Source of the DNA: Poriferisodalis sp965226645
Lineage (GTDB): Bacteria; Actinomycetota; Acidimicrobiia; Acidimicrobiales; Poriferisodalaceae
Direction of reading: 5' to 3'
Assembly: GCA_965226645.1 (NCBI GenBank)
Contig: CBDDDL010000002.1
Span: 372,001 to 436,000, forward strand
DNA length: 64,000 nucleotides
In this document: positions 37,031 through 46,605 of the stretch, piece after piece
Position numbering within the stretch: position 1 is the stretch's first letter
Layout of the letters: every line of letters starts with the position of its first letter
The notes under the pieces: generated by a model
The model's input: only the letters and a program-made list of their open reading frames with translations
What the model was told of the DNA's origin: nothing
Databases searched by the model: none
Position numbers and translations under genes: made by a program

Positions 37031-38320
37031 ATGGCCGCGACCGCCGATCTCGCCGAGCGTTACCGGGCGATCATGCCCAGCTTCATCAGCCCGCTCTATG
37101 AGCAACCGCTCTCGATCGATCGGGGCGAAGGCAGCTACATCTTCGACAACGAGGGCAACCGCTACCTGGACTTCTTCGGCGGGATCCTCACCACAATGAT
37201 CGGCCACGCCAATCCCGTGGTCACCGAGGCGGTGCGAGCGCAGGCCGGCAAGGTGATGCACACCTCGACGCTGTACCTCAACGAGGAGATGATCAGCTTC
37301 GCCGAGGAAGTCGCCGCGGTCTCGGGGATTCCCGATGCACGGGTGCTGTTCACGACGTCGGGCAGCGAAGCGAACGACACCGCGATCCTGTTGGCCACCA
37401 ACTACCGCAAGAGCAACCAGGTGCTGGCGATGCGCAACAGCTACCACGGCCGCTCGCTGACGGCTCAGGCCATCACCAGCCACCGCGCTTGGTCCACCAC
37501 CAGTCACAGCGGGCTCGACGTGCACTTCGTGCAGGGCGGCTACCGGCTGCGCAGCCCATTCGCGGGCCTCGACGACGGCGACTTCACCGATGCCTGCGTC
37601 GCCGACCTGACCCAACTCATCGACATGGTCGACTCGGGTGGCTTCTCCGCACTCATCGCCGAGCCGATCCAGGGGGTGGGGGGCTTCGCGCTGCCGCCCG
37701 ACGGTTTCTTCGGGGCGATGGGCAAGGTGCTCTCAGCCGAAGGGATTCTGTTCATCTCCGACGAAGTGCAGACCGGCTGGGGACGCACCGGCGAGCACTT
37801 CTGGGGATACGAAGCACACGGCATCGTGCCCGACGCCATCACCTTCGCCAAAGGCGTCGGCAATGGCATCACGCTCGCGGGAATCGTGGCCCGAGCCGAG
37901 CTGATGAACTGCCTGACTCGAAACTCGATCACCACCTTCGGCGGTAACCCGCTCTCGACCGCTGCGGGCCGGGCGACGTTGCGTTACGTGCTCGAAAACA
38001 ACCTGCAGGCCAATGCGGCCGCCCGAGGAGCCCAGATGCGCGAACGGCTGGCTCCCGTGTGCGACACGTCGCCACACATCGCTGAACTGCGGGGCAAAGG
38101 CCTGATGCAAGCCATCGAAATCTGCCATCCCGAGAGCATCGAGCCCGACGCGCCGGCCACCGGCGCCCTGATGGAGCGCACCAAGGATCTGGGCCTGCTG
38201 GTGGGCAAGGGCGGCCTCTACGGAAACGTCATCCGCATCACGCCCATGCTGAACGTGACCGAGGCCGAGATGGAAGCCGGCCTCAACATCCTCGTCGCCG
38301 CCATCGAAGCGATGGACTGA
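37031..38320 (+). CDS. Class III pyridoxal-phosphate aminotransferase (AGXT2-like)
   Basis: The 429-residue protein has YIFDNEGNRYLDFFGGI, TTSGSEANDTAILLA (phosphate-binding loop), YHGRSLTAQAITS, AEPIQGVGG, ISDEVQTGWGRTGEHFWGYE (conserved DEVQ) and FAKGVGNG with the Schiff-base Lys274. The overall pattern is like alanine-glyoxylate aminotransferase 2 and other omega-transaminases. In this cluster it could recycle glyoxylate to glycine or act on beta-amino acids (inference). Divergent from the hydroxy-acid oxidase gene with a 213-bp shared upstream region. Confidence 0.9.
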   Translation: MAATADLAERYRAIMPSFISPLYEQPLSIDRGEGSYIFDNEGNRYLDFFGGILTTMIGHANPVVTEAVRAQAGKVMHTSTLYLNEEMISFAEEVAAVSGIPDARVLFTTSGSEANDTAILLATNYRKSNQVLAMRNSYHGRSLTAQAITSHRAWSTTSHSGLDVHFVQGGYRLRSPFAGLDDGDFTDACVADLTQLIDMVDSGGFSALIAEPIQGVGGFALPPDGFFGAMGKVLSAEGILFISDEVQTGWGRTGEHFWGYEAHGIVPDAITFAKGVGNGITLAGIVARAELMNCLTRNSITTFGGNPLSTAAGRATLRYVLENNLQANAAARGAQMRERLAPVCDTSPHIAELRGKGLMQAIEICHPESIEPDAPATGALMERTKDLGLLVGKGGLYGNVIRITPMLNVTEAEMEAGLNILVAAIEAMD

Positions 38321-38335
38321 CGCTGCCTCAGCCCG

Positions 38336-39400
38336 TCAGCCGAAGCTGACGGAGACCTTGAGAGCTCCGGCGTCGTGGGGCTCGTGGGCAAGCCGGAAGG
38401 CATCGCCGATGTCGCTGACGTCGAAGACATTGCTGAGCAGCGACGAGACATCAAGGTCGCCCGACGCGATGAGCCGCAGCGCCTGGCGGAACGACATTGC
38501 GCCTGGCTCGTCCTGCGCGCCATAGGTGCTGGCCGCTGACAGACGCTTGCGGAAGAACTTCTGGAAGCGCACATGAATGTTGTCGTCCGTCGACGGCAAG
38601 CCGAACCACAGCAGCTGACCGTCCATGCGCGCCATCTCGACCGAGTCCAAGAACGTGTCCGAACGCCCAACCGCTTCGACCACGTAGTCGGCGCCACGGC
38701 CGCCGGTCATGTCCTTGATCGCTTCGATGACGCCGGCGTTGCCCAGATCGGCCGCATTCAGACACTCGTCGGCGCCGTACGCCTCCGCGACTGCGAGCCG
38801 CTTCTTGGACAGGTCCGACACGATGACCCGCTCCGCGCCGGCCCGCTTGAGCAAGTACGTGAAGAACAGCCCAGCAGAGCCCTGCCCCATCACCACGACG
38901 GTCTCACCAGAAACGTCACGCGGGTGCTGGCGCATGGCATAGATCACCGTGCCGAGCTGCTGAGCCATGAGCATGTGCGAGCGAGGCAGGCTGCTCTCCG
39001 GCAACGGAACGCAGTAGCCGGCACCGACACGCTGGTAGGCATTGAAGCACTCGCCCACCGGCGGGTTAGGAAACGTGAGCACGTGCGTGCCCTCGGGCAG
39101 GCTCGACGTGCGACTCTCCACCACCATGCCGATCCCCTCGTGGCCCGGGAAGCCGTGCGGGCACGGTGTGCGGTGCGCGAGCCCGGCGCCCATCATCACC
39201 ATGTGAAGGTCGCTGCCGCAGATCGAGGCCATCTCCGAACGCACTAACACGTCGTGCTGCACTGAAGTCATGCCCAGTGCCGCATCGGGCCGAGACGACG
39301 GAGCTTCGTCCGACGACGTCCCGCCCAGCGACGGCACAGGAATCTCCTCGCACTCCATGCGCCCGATGTCGACCATCCGGCCGGCCTTCATCATCTCCAT
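38336..39400 (-). CDS. Zinc-binding medium-chain alcohol dehydrogenase-like protein
   Basis: The 354-residue protein has GAGGGAG upstream of the start. The catalytic zinc ligands are visible: Cys61 in ICGSDLH, and His87-Glu88 in GFPGHEGIG. The nucleotide-binding site is VVVMGQGSAGLFFTYLLKRAG (GxGxxG) followed by VIVSDLSKKRL; Asp after the second strand favours NAD. The four-cysteine structural-zinc loop is absent (replaced by FPNPPVGECFNAYQ). A longer acidic N-terminal insertion (LGGTSSDEAPSSRPDAA) is unusual. Substrate unknown; converges with the aminotransferase gene. Confidence 0.88.
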   Translation of the reverse strand: MEMMKAGRMVDIGRMECEEIPVPSLGGTSSDEAPSSRPDAALGMTSVQHDVLVRSEMASICGSDLHMVMMGAGLAHRTPCPHGFPGHEGIGMVVESRTSSLPEGTHVLTFPNPPVGECFNAYQRVGAGYCVPLPESSLPRSHMLMAQQLGTVIYAMRQHPRDVSGETVVVMGQGSAGLFFTYLLKRAGAERVIVSDLSKKRLAVAEAYGADECLNAADLGNAGVIEAIKDMTGGRGADYVVEAVGRSDTFLDSVEMARMDGQLLWFGLPSTDDNIHVRFQKFFRKRLSAASTYGAQDEPGAMSFRQALRLIASGDLDVSSLLSNVFDVSDIGDAFRLAHEPHDAGALKVSVSFG

Positions 39401-39451
39401 GTGCCCACTCCCTCGCGCATTCGGGCAAGTTAGCTGGCAGGCTGTCCCGCA

Positions 39452-40972
39452 ATGAATGCCCCGCTCGCCGATGCTCCGCGCAGCGAGCCATTCATTCGAG
39501 GTTGGGTCGTTCTGGCCGGCGTCTTCCTGGTGATGACGCTGACGTCAGGGTTCGCCTTCTATTCCCAAGGCGTCTTCTTGAACGCGCTCATCGACGAGCA
39601 GGGCTTCGCCAACGGATGGGCCAGCGCGGGCGTGACAATCTTCTTTGTCGCCTCGGGTATCTGCGGCTACTACACCGGCGGACTCATCCACCGATTCGAC
39701 GTGCGTTGGGTAATGACGGTCGGCACCGTCGTCGCCGCTATCGGCTTGGCATTGCTGGGCCAGGTACGCGCCGAATGGCATCTGCTCGTAGTGATGCCGA
39801 TCTTCGGTGCGGGGTTCGCGCTGAACGGTCTGGTGCCTACCACAACCGTGGTGACGCGCTGGTTCCACCGCCGCCGCTCGGTGGCGCTCGCGATCGCTTC
39901 GACGGGACTGTCGGTGGGCGGTGTCCTGAGTTCTCAGCTGCTCGCGACCCTCGTCAACCAGGAATCCTTGGAGAAATGGGCGCTGCCGTTCGCAATCATG
40001 TTCTTCGCGTCGGTGTTGGCGGTCACCTGGCTCTTCGTGCGCGACTCGCCGGAGAAACTTGGTCTGCGGGCTGACGGCGTACCCGCCGTGCAGAACAGTT
40101 CTGGCACCGAGCCGCCACCCAAAATGCCTGGCACTCCGTTCCGCGAAGCCATCCGCACACGGTTCTTCATCTTCGTGTCTCTGGGATTTGTGCTGATCAT
40201 GGGCAGCCAGGTCGGCGCGATCCAGCACATCTTCAATCTGACGGAGAACCGACTGTCAGCCGCAGCCGCAGGCGGCGCGCTGACCTCGTTGGCGGTGACG
40301 AGCGTGGTCGCCCGCTTGCTGGGCGGCATGGCAGCCATCAAGATTCCGCTGCGTTCGCTCGCGACATTTCTCATCTGCGTACAGCTCGTAGGCCTGTACA
40401 TGCTCGGCAATGCCGACACCAAGCCGGCGGTCTTCGTCGGCACCCTCATTCTGGGCAGCGCCATGGGCAACTTGCTCATGCTGCACCCGCTGATCCTCGT
40501 CGACGCGTTCGGCGTACGCGAATACCCCCGCATCTACGGCCTGGGATCGCTTCTGATGATCGTCGGAGTGGGCGGCGGGCCGTTGCTGACCGGAATTTTG
40601 GAGGACATCTACGACTACCGCGTGGCGTACATCGCTCTCGCTGTGGTGGGCGCAGTCGGCTTGTTCATCTACAGCTTCGGCGGCAAACCAGCCCGCGACT
40701 ACCTAAAAACTCCGCCGCCCGAACCTGAGTGGGCGCCCCCGGTTCGACCTCGGTCCTTGACGCCGGCTCCGGCGCCGGCACTGGCGATCATGCGCGATCA
40801 CCCAAGAGGCGTCCGTGAGCCCGTGTTAGTCGGTGCCGGAGCAAGCGGCGCAAACGGCAACGGCACAAACGGAAGCCTCGACGGCAGCCTCGAAGGAATG
40901 CCTGAACTCGACGACGTCGAACAAATACGCCACCGCACCTCCCCCGACGTCTGGGCCGTCGAGCCAGTCTGA
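39452..40972 (+). CDS. MFS transporter (monocarboxylate/oxalate-formate type) with cytoplasmic tail
   Basis: The 506-residue protein has 12 membrane helices. GWVVLAGVFLVMTLTSGFAFYSQGVF at the N-terminus is typical of the oxalate/formate and monocarboxylate MFS group, followed by RWFHRRRSVALAIASTGLSVGG (the conserved motif after helix 4) and GSAMGNLLMLHPLILVDAFGVREYPRIYGLG. The last about 75 residues are a Pro/Gly/Asn-rich tail without structure. It probably carries small organic acids linked to the cluster. Confidence 0.85.
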   Translation: MNAPLADAPRSEPFIRGWVVLAGVFLVMTLTSGFAFYSQGVFLNALIDEQGFANGWASAGVTIFFVASGICGYYTGGLIHRFDVRWVMTVGTVVAAIGLALLGQVRAEWHLLVVMPIFGAGFALNGLVPTTTVVTRWFHRRRSVALAIASTGLSVGGVLSSQLLATLVNQESLEKWALPFAIMFFASVLAVTWLFVRDSPEKLGLRADGVPAVQNSSGTEPPPKMPGTPFREAIRTRFFIFVSLGFVLIMGSQVGAIQHIFNLTENRLSAAAAGGALTSLAVTSVVARLLGGMAAIKIPLRSLATFLICVQLVGLYMLGNADTKPAVFVGTLILGSAMGNLLMLHPLILVDAFGVREYPRIYGLGSLLMIVGVGGGPLLTGILEDIYDYRVAYIALAVVGAVGLFIYSFGGKPARDYLKTPPPEPEWAPPVRPRSLTPAPAPALAIMRDHPRGVREPVLVGAGASGANGNGTNGSLDGSLEGMPELDDVEQIRHRTSPDVWAVEPV

Positions 40973-40996
40973 AATCGACGTCGGTCGCAAACCGCT

Positions 40997-43900
40997 TCAG
41001 GGGCGGAAGGCGATGGGGCGTGCTACCAGCTGAGCCGGGCGGCTGGCCACTCGGTAGGCGCCTTCGATCCACTCGCAGATCAGGCGGCGAGTGTCGCGAG
41101 GGTCGATCATCTCCTCGATCTGGAAGCGATTCAGCGGACCGATCGGGCCGCGTGCCGTTTCGATGCGCGCCGCCAGCTCGGCCCGCAGTGCGACCGGGTC
41201 CTCGGCCTCGGCAAGCTGCCGCTTGTACGCAGCCTCGATGCCGCCCTCTGGCGGAATGCCGCCGACGTCTGCCGCCGGCCACACAACCCGAGCACTGTGC
41301 TGTCGGCGAGGCGTGGCGTAGTTATTGCCGGCCACCCCGAAGCTGCGCCGCATCAGCACCGTGAAGATCGGCACGCTGGCCTGCGCGAACGCCGTCATCC
41401 AGGTGGCGCCCTTGCGGATCGTGCCCGCGATCTCGTGCTCAACGCCGACCGCAAATCCCGGGTTGTCGACAAGATTCAGGATCGGCATGTGGAACAGGTC
41501 GCACAGGTCGATGTGGCGGGTCAGCTTGTCGCAGCCGTCGGCCGTGAGCGCCCCGCCGTTGACGTGACGGCTGTCCGACGCCAGCACACCCACCGGGTGG
41601 CCATGCATCCGGGCGAAGCCAACCACTTGGTCGGTGCCCCACAGCGAGCCGATCTCGAAGAACGAGCCTCGGTCGACGATCAGCTCAATGCCCCGACGGA
41701 TGTCGAACGTCGTGGTGCGCTTGCGCGGGACCAACCTCAACAGCTCCTCGTCGCGCCGGTCCGGAGGGTCACTGGGGTCGGGCGACAGCACCGGCGGCGT
41801 CTCATAGACCGACGACGGCAGGTACGACAGGAACCGCCGCACCATCTCGGCAGCCTCGGTCTCGGTGTCGGCCAGGTTGTCGACCGAGCCGTTCGTGCAA
41901 TGGATGCGCCAGTCGCCGAGATCCTCTTTGGAGATGTCGTAGCCCATCGCATGGCTCACCACCGGCGGACCGGCCACGAACAGCTGCGAAATGTCGCGCA
42001 CCATCACGGCGAAATGGCCCAGCACGGCCTTTGCCGCACCGATGCCCACCACGCTGCCAAGCAGCATGTTCACGACCGGCACGGTCGCCAACTGCTCGGC
42101 GTACTCGGTGCTGCCGAGGTGCGACGGCAGGAACGAACCGCCGCCGCCAGTCACCCGTGGACGGCCAGCCGTGATGGCGCCCGAACTCTCCTTGGCGGTG
42201 CTTTCGCCGCCCTTGCGCTGCTCGGGGACCATCGAGGCCACGCTGCCGCCGCCCGACGAGCCGTCCAGCAGGCGGATTGACGGCACGCCCAGCTGCATCG
42301 ACAGCAGGTCCAGATAGAAGCTCTTGGCGCCGATGGCGCCGTCGGCATGTCCGCCCCGCGACGTGAAGTCGTCAGCGCACACGATGGCGCTGCGGCCCTC
42401 GATGGTGCCGGTTCCGCCCGCGTGGTTCGCAGGCGTGAACGCCGCGACATCGCCGAATTCGTCGTAGGAGGCGAAGCCCGCCAGGCTGCCGACCTCGCGG
42501 AACGACCCCTCGTCGAGCAACAGCTCGATCCGCTCGCGGCAGTGCAGCTTGCCCCGGTTGCGCTGACGCACGACACCCGGCTCGGTGGAGTCCAGGCCGA
42601 GGCGAGCGTCGGCCAATCCCTGAAGCGTGTGCACCTCGTCGAGCAACGGCTGCCAACCTGCCTGTGCGGCGGTGTCTGCGGCTGCGGCCGCCCCGTCCGG
42701 TGAAGGCCCGATCACGGCGATCACGTCGCTCGGGCTCAGCTGATCGCCAGGCGCGAGCGGCTGCATCGCCGTGACGGTTCCCGCCATCGGAGCGGTGACC
42801 TCGGTCTCCATCTTCATGGCCGTGACGATCACCATCGTCTGACCCGCGGACACTGTGTCACCCGGTGCAATCAGCACTTCGACGACGCTCGCGGGCATCG
42901 GGCTGCGCACCGCAAGCTCGCCCTCGCCAAGCTCCAGCTGCGGCCACGTCGACGCCGTCGCGGGCGCCGCATCCGTGAGCGTACCGGTCGGCTCCAGGAG
43001 CGACGTCAGGCTCGGCGGCGTCGTGCCGACAGCGCCATTCGGGGAGCCATTCGAGGAGGCAGGCGTTGCGGGAAGCGCAACAGCCGGCATCTCCGACAAC
43101 AGCGTGGTGCGAGCGTCGCCGATGCGCACCGCCTCGTGTTCGAGGATCGAGCGCAGCTGGTCGAGATTCGTCGGCAGGCCCGTGATGTGGAAGTCCTCGA
43201 GCGCACGGAACGTACGGGCCAGCGCCCCCGCGTACGTGCCCGCCGTGCCGACAACCTTGGCCAGCAGCGGGTCGAACTGGCTGGCAGGCGCGTAGCCGGG
43301 GTAGCCCGCAGCGTCCACCCGAATGCCTGCGCCCGACGGCTCCTTGTAGCCGCTGATCGCTCCTCCGCCGGTGGCCACGACTCGTGCCTGCACCGAGCTT
43401 CCCCGCACCGTCACGTCGTCCTGGCTGCCGATGCCCAGCGAGGCCAGCGTGGCGCCGGCGGCCAGTTGGAATTGCGCTTCCACCAAGTCGATGCCCGTGA
43501 CCTGCTCGGTAACCGTGTGCTCTACCTGGATTCGAGGGTTGCATTCGATGAAGAAGTGTTCACCGGTCTCGGGCGCCACGAGGAATTCGACAGTTCCCGC
43601 ATTCAGATAGCCCGCCTCAGAGGCGAGCTGAACAGCGTCGCGGAGCATGGCAGACCGAACTGCAGCATCCAGCGCCGGCGCGGGAGCGATCTCGACGACC
43701 TTTTGGTGTCGCTGCTGCACCGAGCAGTCCCGTTCGAACAGGTGCACCGTGTTGCCAGCGGCGTCTGCCAGCACTTGCACCTCGATGTGGCGCGGCCGGG
43801 ATACCAGTCGCTCCATGAACACAGAGCCGTCACCGAATGCTGCTGCGGCCTCACTGGCGCAGCGCTCAAACGCATCGGCAACGTCGCCGACGCGCTCGAC

Positions 43901-44413
43901 AGCACGCATGCCCCGGCCGCCGCCGCCCGCCGCCGCCTTGAGCATCACCGGCAATCCGATGTCGGTCGCCAGGGCTTGCGCCGCTGCCGCATCGGGGATC
44001 GCATCGTCGGAGCCCGGGATCACGCTGATCCCCAACGATTGAGCGAGCCGCCGTGCGCGCACCTTGTCGCCAAACAGCTCGATGGTCTCGGCCCGAGGAC
44101 CCACAAATGTGAGGCCCGCACCGGCGCAAAGGCGTGCGAACTCCGCGTTCTCAGCCAGGAAGCCGTAGCCGGGATGCACACAGTCGCATCCGTGTTCGCG
44201 GGCGATCTCCACCAACGCGTGCGCGTGCAAGTAAGCCGCAACCGGATCGCCGTCGGGCAGAACAGCCGCGGCCGTCGCGGCCACCAGGTGCAGCGAGCGC
44301 TCGTCAACGGGCGCGTAGACGGCAACCGACTCCATTCCCAGCGCGTCAGCGGCCTTGGCGATCCGGATGGCGATCTCGCCGCGGTTGGCAATGAGGACGC
44401 GGTTCAACGTCAC
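40997..44413 (-). CDS. Single-chain biotin-dependent acyl-CoA carboxylase (BC-BCCP-CT fusion)
   Basis: I choose GTG at 44413, preceded by AGGGGGA, giving 1138 residues; the frame continues upstream without family similarity. Biotin carboxylase comes first: NRVLIANRGEIAIRI, GYGFLAENAEFAR, ATP-grasp AAGGGGRGMRAVE, IECNPRIQVEHTVTEQ. The biotinyl domain has TAMKMETEV with Lys534 as the biotin site. The carboxyltransferase follows (RERIELLLDEGSFREVGSLAGF; GHFAVMVRDISQLFVAGPPVV; DLCDLFHMPILNLVDNPGFAVG). All three activities are in one polypeptide, whereas most actinobacteria split them over two genes. One-chain enzymes of this kind have been reported as long-chain acyl-CoA carboxylases. The substrate here is unproven. 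Confidence 0.92.
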   Translation of the reverse strand: MTLNRVLIANRGEIAIRIAKAADALGMESVAVYAPVDERSLHLVAATAAAVLPDGDPVAAYLHAHALVEIAREHGCDCVHPGYGFLAENAEFARLCAGAGLTFVGPRAETIELFGDKVRARRLAQSLGISVIPGSDDAIPDAAAAQALATDIGLPVMLKAAAGGGGRGMRAVERVGDVADAFERCASEAAAAFGDGSVFMERLVSRPRHIEVQVLADAAGNTVHLFERDCSVQQRHQKVVEIAPAPALDAAVRSAMLRDAVQLASEAGYLNAGTVEFLVAPETGEHFFIECNPRIQVEHTVTEQVTGIDLVEAQFQLAAGATLASLGIGSQDDVTVRGSSVQARVVATGGGAISGYKEPSGAGIRVDAAGYPGYAPASQFDPLLAKVVGTAGTYAGALARTFRALEDFHITGLPTNLDQLRSILEHEAVRIGDARTTLLSEMPAVALPATPASSNGSPNGAVGTTPPSLTSLLEPTGTLTDAAPATASTWPQLELGEGELAVRSPMPASVVEVLIAPGDTVSAGQTMVIVTAMKMETEVTAPMAGTVTAMQPLAPGDQLSPSDVIAVIGPSPDGAAAAADTAAQAGWQPLLDEVHTLQGLADARLGLDSTEPGVVRQRNRGKLHCRERIELLLDEGSFREVGSLAGFASYDEFGDVAAFTPANHAGGTGTIEGRSAIVCADDFTSRGGHADGAIGAKSFYLDLLSMQLGVPSIRLLDGSSGGGSVASMVPEQRKGGESTAKESSGAITAGRPRVTGGGGSFLPSHLGSTEYAEQLATVPVVNMLLGSVVGIGAAKAVLGHFAVMVRDISQLFVAGPPVVSHAMGYDISKEDLGDWRIHCTNGSVDNLADTETEAAEMVRRFLSYLPSSVYETPPVLSPDPSDPPDRRDEELLRLVPRKRTTTFDIRRGIELIVDRGSFFEIGSLWGTDQVVGFARMHGHPVGVLASDSRHVNGGALTADGCDKLTRHIDLCDLFHMPILNLVDNPGFAVGVEHEIAGTIRKGATWMTAFAQASVPIFTVLMRRSFGVAGNNYATPRRQHSARVVWPAADVGGIPPEGGIEAAYKRQLAEAEDPVALRAELAARIETARGPIGPLNRFQIEEMIDPRDTRRLICEWIEGAYRVASRPAQLVARPIAFRP

Positions 44414-44553
44414 AATTCCCCCTGGCTCAGCGCTATGCGCGCTGTCGGTGCGGCGATTGTGGCCTCTGTTGCGCTTCGGCGCACAGGAACCGGGTGGTCG
44501 CACAGCACGAGTCGCACAGCACGAGTCGCGCCCCACGATGCGAGACTGACGCG

Positions 44554-45228
44554 ATGGAGATTTACGACGTCATGCGCACCACCTTCGCCGCTCGGCAATT
44601 CACCGACGACGAAATCACCGACGAAGTGCTGTACCGCATCTTCGACAACGCCCGCTTCGCGGCCAGCGGCGGCAACCGCCAGGGCTGGAAGGTCATCGTG
44701 GTGCGCGACCCCGCACGCAAGAAGCGCCTGGGCGAACTGTGCTACCCGGCGATGCGCGTCGCGGCCGCCCAAGTGAAGGCCGGCGAGGTCTACTGGCAGA
44801 GCTACAACCCCTCATCGGTCAACATCGCCGAAGCGATGAACGACGAATCGCACAAGTTCCCGCTGCCCATGTTCCGGCATATGGACCAGGTGCCGGTGGT
44901 GCTCGTGGTGGTCGTGGACCTGCGCGTGGTTGCTTCCATCGACAAAGAACTCGACCGCGTCGGCGTGGTGAGCGGCGCCTCGATCTATCCGTTTGCGTGG
45001 AACATCCTGCTCGGCGCCCGCAACGAGGGTCTCGGCGGCGCGATGACCACCTTGCTGTCTGCGTCCGAGCCCGAGGCCAAGGAGTTCCTCGGCCTCGAGG
45101 ACTGGGAAGCCGTGTGCGGCCTTCTTCCGCTCGGCAAGCCGACCAAGCAGCTCACCAAGCTCAGCCGTAAGCCCGTCGAGGAATTCGTCGTTCGTGAGCG
45201 CGGCGACGGCGAGGCCTTCACGCTCTAG
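44554..45228 (+). CDS. Nitroreductase-family flavoprotein
   Basis: The 224-residue protein begins MEIYDVMRTTFAARQFTDDEI, the usual start of nitroreductase-fold enzymes (the R in AARQF contacts FMN). NARFAASGGNRQGWKVIVV is the FMN-binding loop, and the later part has AWNILLGARNEGLGGAMTTLL. These dimeric FMN enzymes reduce nitroaromatics, quinones or enones with NAD(P)H. The actinobacterial context suggests a role in degrading cyclic compounds, but this is open. Confidence 0.87.
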   Translation: MEIYDVMRTTFAARQFTDDEITDEVLYRIFDNARFAASGGNRQGWKVIVVRDPARKKRLGELCYPAMRVAAAQVKAGEVYWQSYNPSSVNIAEAMNDESHKFPLPMFRHMDQVPVVLVVVVDLRVVASIDKELDRVGVVSGASIYPFAWNILLGARNEGLGGAMTTLLSASEPEAKEFLGLEDWEAVCGLLPLGKPTKQLTKLSRKPVEEFVVRERGDGEAFTL

Positions 45229-45306
45229 CGCCGACACGAACAGGCTGTTCGAACCGCAGCCTTCGAGCCGGAACCGGCGCCACGCCATCACGGGGAGGAC
45301 GCACCG

Positions 45307-46557
45307 ATGGCCATCGACTTCAGCCTGAGTCCCGAACTGGAAGAACTGCGCGCCCGCATCGCTGACTTCGTCGAAGCTGAGGTGCGGCCCGTCGAAGGCC
45401 GCATCGACGCAGAGCGACTCGAGGAAGCCGACCGGGATGCGTACGTGACGGCGCTGCTGGGCATGCGCAAGCGAGCACGCGAGGAAAATCTGTGGCTGCC
45501 GCACATGCCGACCGAATGGGGCGGCATGGGCCTCGGCCACGTCGAGATGGCAATGGTGCAGGCCGAGGCGGCCAAGACCCGCTTCGGTTCGTGGGTGCTG
45601 AACTGCCAAGCCCCCAACGAGGGCAACATGCACACGCTGCTGCACTGGGGCACTGATGACCAGAAGCAGCGCTACCTGGCGCCGCTGTGCGAAGGCCGAG
45701 CCGAGTCGTGCTTCGCCATGACCGAGCCCGAGGTAGCCGGTTCAGATCCGACGCTGATCCAGTCCCGTGGCTATCCCGACGGTGACGAGTGGGTGCTGAA
45801 CGGCCACAAGTGGTTCATCTCGAATGCCCACCGTTCGAAGTTTGCGATCCTGATCGCCCGCACCGAGGACAACCCGGACATCCCGCAGGCGGCGAACTCT
45901 GCGTTCATCGTTGACCTGCCCGCCGACGGCTGGACCGAGGTGCGACAGATCGAGACGATGCACGGCTCCACCGGTCACAGCGAGATCCGCATCGAGGACT
46001 TGCGTGTCGGTGCAGGCCAGATGCTGGGCGGGCGCGGCCAAGGCCACCTGCTGGGCCAGTACCGGCTGGGGCCAGCGCGGCTGGCGCACTGCATGCGCTG
46101 GATCGCCCAGGCCCAGACCGCGCTCGACATGATGGTCGACCGGTCGCTCAACCGGTTCTCTCACGGCTCGCTGCTTGCTGAGAAGCAAGGCATCCAGTGG
46201 ATGATCGCCGACAGCACGGTCGAGCTGTATCAAGCGAAGCTCATGGTGCTGCACGCCGCCTACAAAGTCGACCGCGCTCAGGCTGGCTACGGCGACGACT
46301 TCAAGGCCGAGGTCTCGATGGCCAAGCACTTTGTGGCGAACATGCTCGGGCGAGTGATCGACCGGTCGATCCAGGTGCACGGAGCGCTCGGCTACTCCAC
46401 CGACACTCCGCTCGCGCGCATGTACCAGCACGCCCGCTGGGCCCGCTTCGCCGACGGGGCCGACGAGGTCCACCAGATGCGCATCGCCCAGCGCACCATC
46501 GCCGCGTACAGCGACACCAACAGCACCGCCGCAGCCACCGGCAACCTGCCAATCTGA
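45307..46557 (+). CDS. Acyl-CoA dehydrogenase
   Basis: The 416-residue protein is preceded by GGGGAGG. Motifs are FAMTEPEVAGSDPTLIQSR (flavin-binding region), WVLNGHKWFISNAHRS, RIEDLRVGAGQMLGGRGQG and the C-terminal VHGALGYSTDTPLARMYQHARWARFADGADEVHQMRIAQRTI. The C-terminal pattern and FADGADEVH fit the ACAD10/11-like branch. It would introduce a double bond into an acyl-CoA, passing electrons to ETF. Follows the nitroreductase gene after 78 bp in the same direction. Confidence 0.92.
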   Translation: MAIDFSLSPELEELRARIADFVEAEVRPVEGRIDAERLEEADRDAYVTALLGMRKRAREENLWLPHMPTEWGGMGLGHVEMAMVQAEAAKTRFGSWVLNCQAPNEGNMHTLLHWGTDDQKQRYLAPLCEGRAESCFAMTEPEVAGSDPTLIQSRGYPDGDEWVLNGHKWFISNAHRSKFAILIARTEDNPDIPQAANSAFIVDLPADGWTEVRQIETMHGSTGHSEIRIEDLRVGAGQMLGGRGQGHLLGQYRLGPARLAHCMRWIAQAQTALDMMVDRSLNRFSHGSLLAEKQGIQWMIADSTVELYQAKLMVLHAAYKVDRAQAGYGDDFKAEVSMAKHFVANMLGRVIDRSIQVHGALGYSTDTPLARMYQHARWARFADGADEVHQMRIAQRTIAAYSDTNSTAAATGNLPI

Positions 46558-46605
46558 GCCTGTTGCTGACGATGGGCGTTCGATGAGCCGCGCCAGGAGC
46601 GCTCG

